From Aplysia californica (taxonomy: Eukaryota > Mollusca > Gastropoda > Aplysiida > Aplysiidae), in contig NW_004797522.1 of NCBI RefSeq assembly GCF_000002075.1, positions 103,652 to 134,455 on the forward strand: a DNA stretch of 30,804 bases, read 5' to 3'. Below, piece by piece: positions 24,401 to 27,400 of this stretch (position 1 is its first letter; each line of letters begins with the position of its first letter). The position numbers and the translations under genes are program-made. Under the pieces are notes generated by a model. That model was not told where the DNA came from. It saw nothing but the letters and a program-made list of their open reading frames with translations, and ran no database searches.

Positions 24401-27400
24401 ACATGCCCCAAAATTGACGAGCGCCAGAGTCCACAGCGCCGTGACACATTTGTTCTCTCCCCACAGCTGTCCGTCCTGGTTCTGTTCTGGTTCCAAATCT
24501 TCAGCGGTTTCTCTGGCTCTCTGATGATTGACAGCCTCTACCTGACCATGCAGCACGTCATCTTCACGGCTGCCCCGCCCCTCACCATCGGCATCTTCGA
24601 TAAGGATCTCTCGGCTAGGACTCTGCTGGCAGATCCCACCCTGTATAAACCAGGCCAGAGAGGGGATGTAGGTGTTGTTTGTTTGATTGTGTGTGTTGTG
24701 TGTGTGTGTGTGTACATGTGTGAGTATGTATGTGTACACATGTGTGTGTATGTGTGTGTACACATGTTTTTTATTTGTGTATACAAATGTGTGTATGTAT
24801 ACACATGTGCATATCGTCGGCCTTGTGATAAAACCGGCTAACCCCAGCGAGGTAAATTTTACAGGAGAAGGAAAAAACTGTTTTATTTCAAAACAAAGGC
24901 GTCTAACGATAAATCAATGCTTTAAACACCTATAAAAACGCTTTACCGAAAATCTGTAGAACTTTTTTTCCTTTAAAAATTGCTTTTAATGAAACTGTGT
25001 GGGTTAGACGGTTATGTCGCTCAAATTTTCCTGGATAAAACTGACCAACCCTCAATTTTGTGGGTTGACCGGTTTTATCAGGAAGCCACTGCTGGCCTTG
25101 AGTTTGGTTGAGTGCAGCCAAGCCACACTTGACGGTAGCGTATTTGATCACTTGCTTCAATCGTCAAGATCTTTTGTAGAAGGAGAAGAAGAAGAAGGAG
25201 GAGGAGAAGGAGGAGGAGGAGGAGGAGGAGAAAAAAGAAGGAGGAGGAGGAGTAAGAAGAAGAAGAAGGAAGAGGAGGAGGATTATATTATTGCTACCAA
25301 CATACTATCAGCTGCTGCCATTTCAGTGCTACGGAGTCAATTCGGGCAAAAACAGCAGTCACAAAGTTTAACCTTTAATAGAAGTAGAAGAAGCAGAAAA
25401 CTGCAATGGGTATATTAATTACATTTAAAGTAGAAGAACAGGAGGTTGGAAGGGTAAGGGAGAACAGCTACAGCAACAACAACAAAAACAACAACTACAA
25501 CAACAACAAAAACAACAGTAGAAGCAGCAGCAGCAGTAGGCCTTTAGAATTTATAACCATGTCCGACACGGTACTATTGGCACTGGGTGGCCATTCAAAG
25601 GCTTGGAAAAAAGTAATACTAAGAAAGAAATGAAAGCAGAAAGCCACACAAAAGCTCTGCTACCTCGGCAATGGTTTGGGAGAAGTTGGTTACATAATGA
25701 TATATCATTATTATACAAAAAGACTTTTTGAGTACCAAAGAATGCGCCAGCTTTCTCCAAGTGTGTGGCTTGACAACTACTACTTTATTGAGTTTTCTCG
25801 ACGACAGAAAGAGCATGTCTGTCTCACTCTGTGTCCTATGGCTACAACAAGGCAATACGACAAAAGTTACCATTGTTTTGAAAGACTCTACTATAATCGA
25901 ATTTGGCTTGATCGCTTTCAAAACTTCTTACTGAGGCAAAGTTTCATGGTGTGGTAGCATCGTGGTACGACGGCCTTCAACTCAAGTAGATGTTTATACT
26001 GGTTGGCAGTTATCTTCAATCTGTCTTTGCAGAGAGGTCCAGCAGTAACCGTCGTACACTTGTGTTCAGCTTTCTTGGTCCCTGCAGCGCTTGCCATCCA
26101 TCATCAAAGTTCACCTTGTACTGAATTTTAAAGACTGGAGTGTACTTTGATGCCTGCAAGTCAGTGACAGTAGGATCGCCTGCTTTTCTCCCTGGACGGG
26201 TTTTTTCCTGCTCTCCGACCTTTGCGAAATCTTTGAAAAAGCTGTGGTCCAGGAACATAACTTCATAGGGCCTGGGGATGCGTCTGGCTTTGAGCATGAT
26301 GTTATTGGGATGTACATCAGTGCGTTTTTTAGCGATCGCTCAATAGTGCCATGGACTGAATCCACTTCCATTTGGGTATGGCCCTTGGGAAGAATTTCTG
26401 CTCAACTGTGATGTCAAGCTCTTTGGCCAGCGAGGCCATTGCACTCACCAGGGTGGCTTTTTGTTTTAGTAGTTGCGCCAATCACTGCAGATGATGAAGT
26501 GGTTGAAGTCAATCACTTGCAATATCAGTTAGTGAGTCAGACGTGATGAAAACTGTTGAAGCCCAGACCAACTTCACTTTCATACCAGACATATCATCTG
26601 GCGTCTCTGGTGGCAAGATCCTAAGTCGTAACATTGTGTACAGCCAGTTTTGTTTTATATAAGGTGGAAGTCTTTAGTGATGAGGCCAGAAGGACGCACT
26701 GGATCTCCATACAAAGGACAAACACAGCCTCCCTGTCCTTCTCCTTCTCTGGTCTAGCGGCAGCTTTCCTCATATTCATATTTGAGCTGTGTGTTCTGTT
26801 TCTGTGAGGTTTCCAGATTTGAACTTTGTACAAATGTTGCACTGGTCTTTCTTGGTTGAAAGTAAACCCAAATTGTTTTTCTTGAACTTTTGGCAGAACA
26901 CTTGATAGCTCAATGTGGCTTTCACCCTCTCTGCAAAGTTCTCCATGTATACTTGATGCAGATCTGACGTTTTCTGGATTGTCATCTGTAGACAGGTGGA
27001 TATCTTCGAAAGTTTGTCAAAAAATTCCTCTTTATGGAACAACTTGTCATCCTTGGCTCTCTCATGGTGGGCGCGATGTGTTCTAGGTGGGTGGACCTCT
27101 TGGTTGTTGTTTTTTCGGAGAAGACACTTTAAATTAACCAGTGGGTCAGGCCTGTGGTGTTCTTGAAGATTGTTTTACAAACAGGTGTTCTTTGACCATT
27201 GACTCTTGTAAGTGGCTGTAATTTCTCCTTGGGTTTTCGCTTGCTGTGTAAGATCTCTTATTGTCTATCATGGTTATCGTGTCATATACGTAGGCTCTCT
27301 TTTCTTTCCAAGAGAGTGACCAGTGATATCATTGCATTTTGTACCAACCAGTTTACAACTGCCAAGGACGTCAAGTTCACATCCTGCTCGCTTCGCGCCT

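Noticed and set aside
24359-24841. His/Thr/Tyr-rich and Val/Cys-rich open frames on both strands
   Set aside because: They are translations of the (GT)n microsatellite joined to real exon k sequence or its complement.
25014-25418. Open frame with a Glu/Gly/Arg/Lys-rich domain
   Set aside because: The charged run is a GAA/GGA microsatellite inside a transposon; the flanking peptide resembles nothing.
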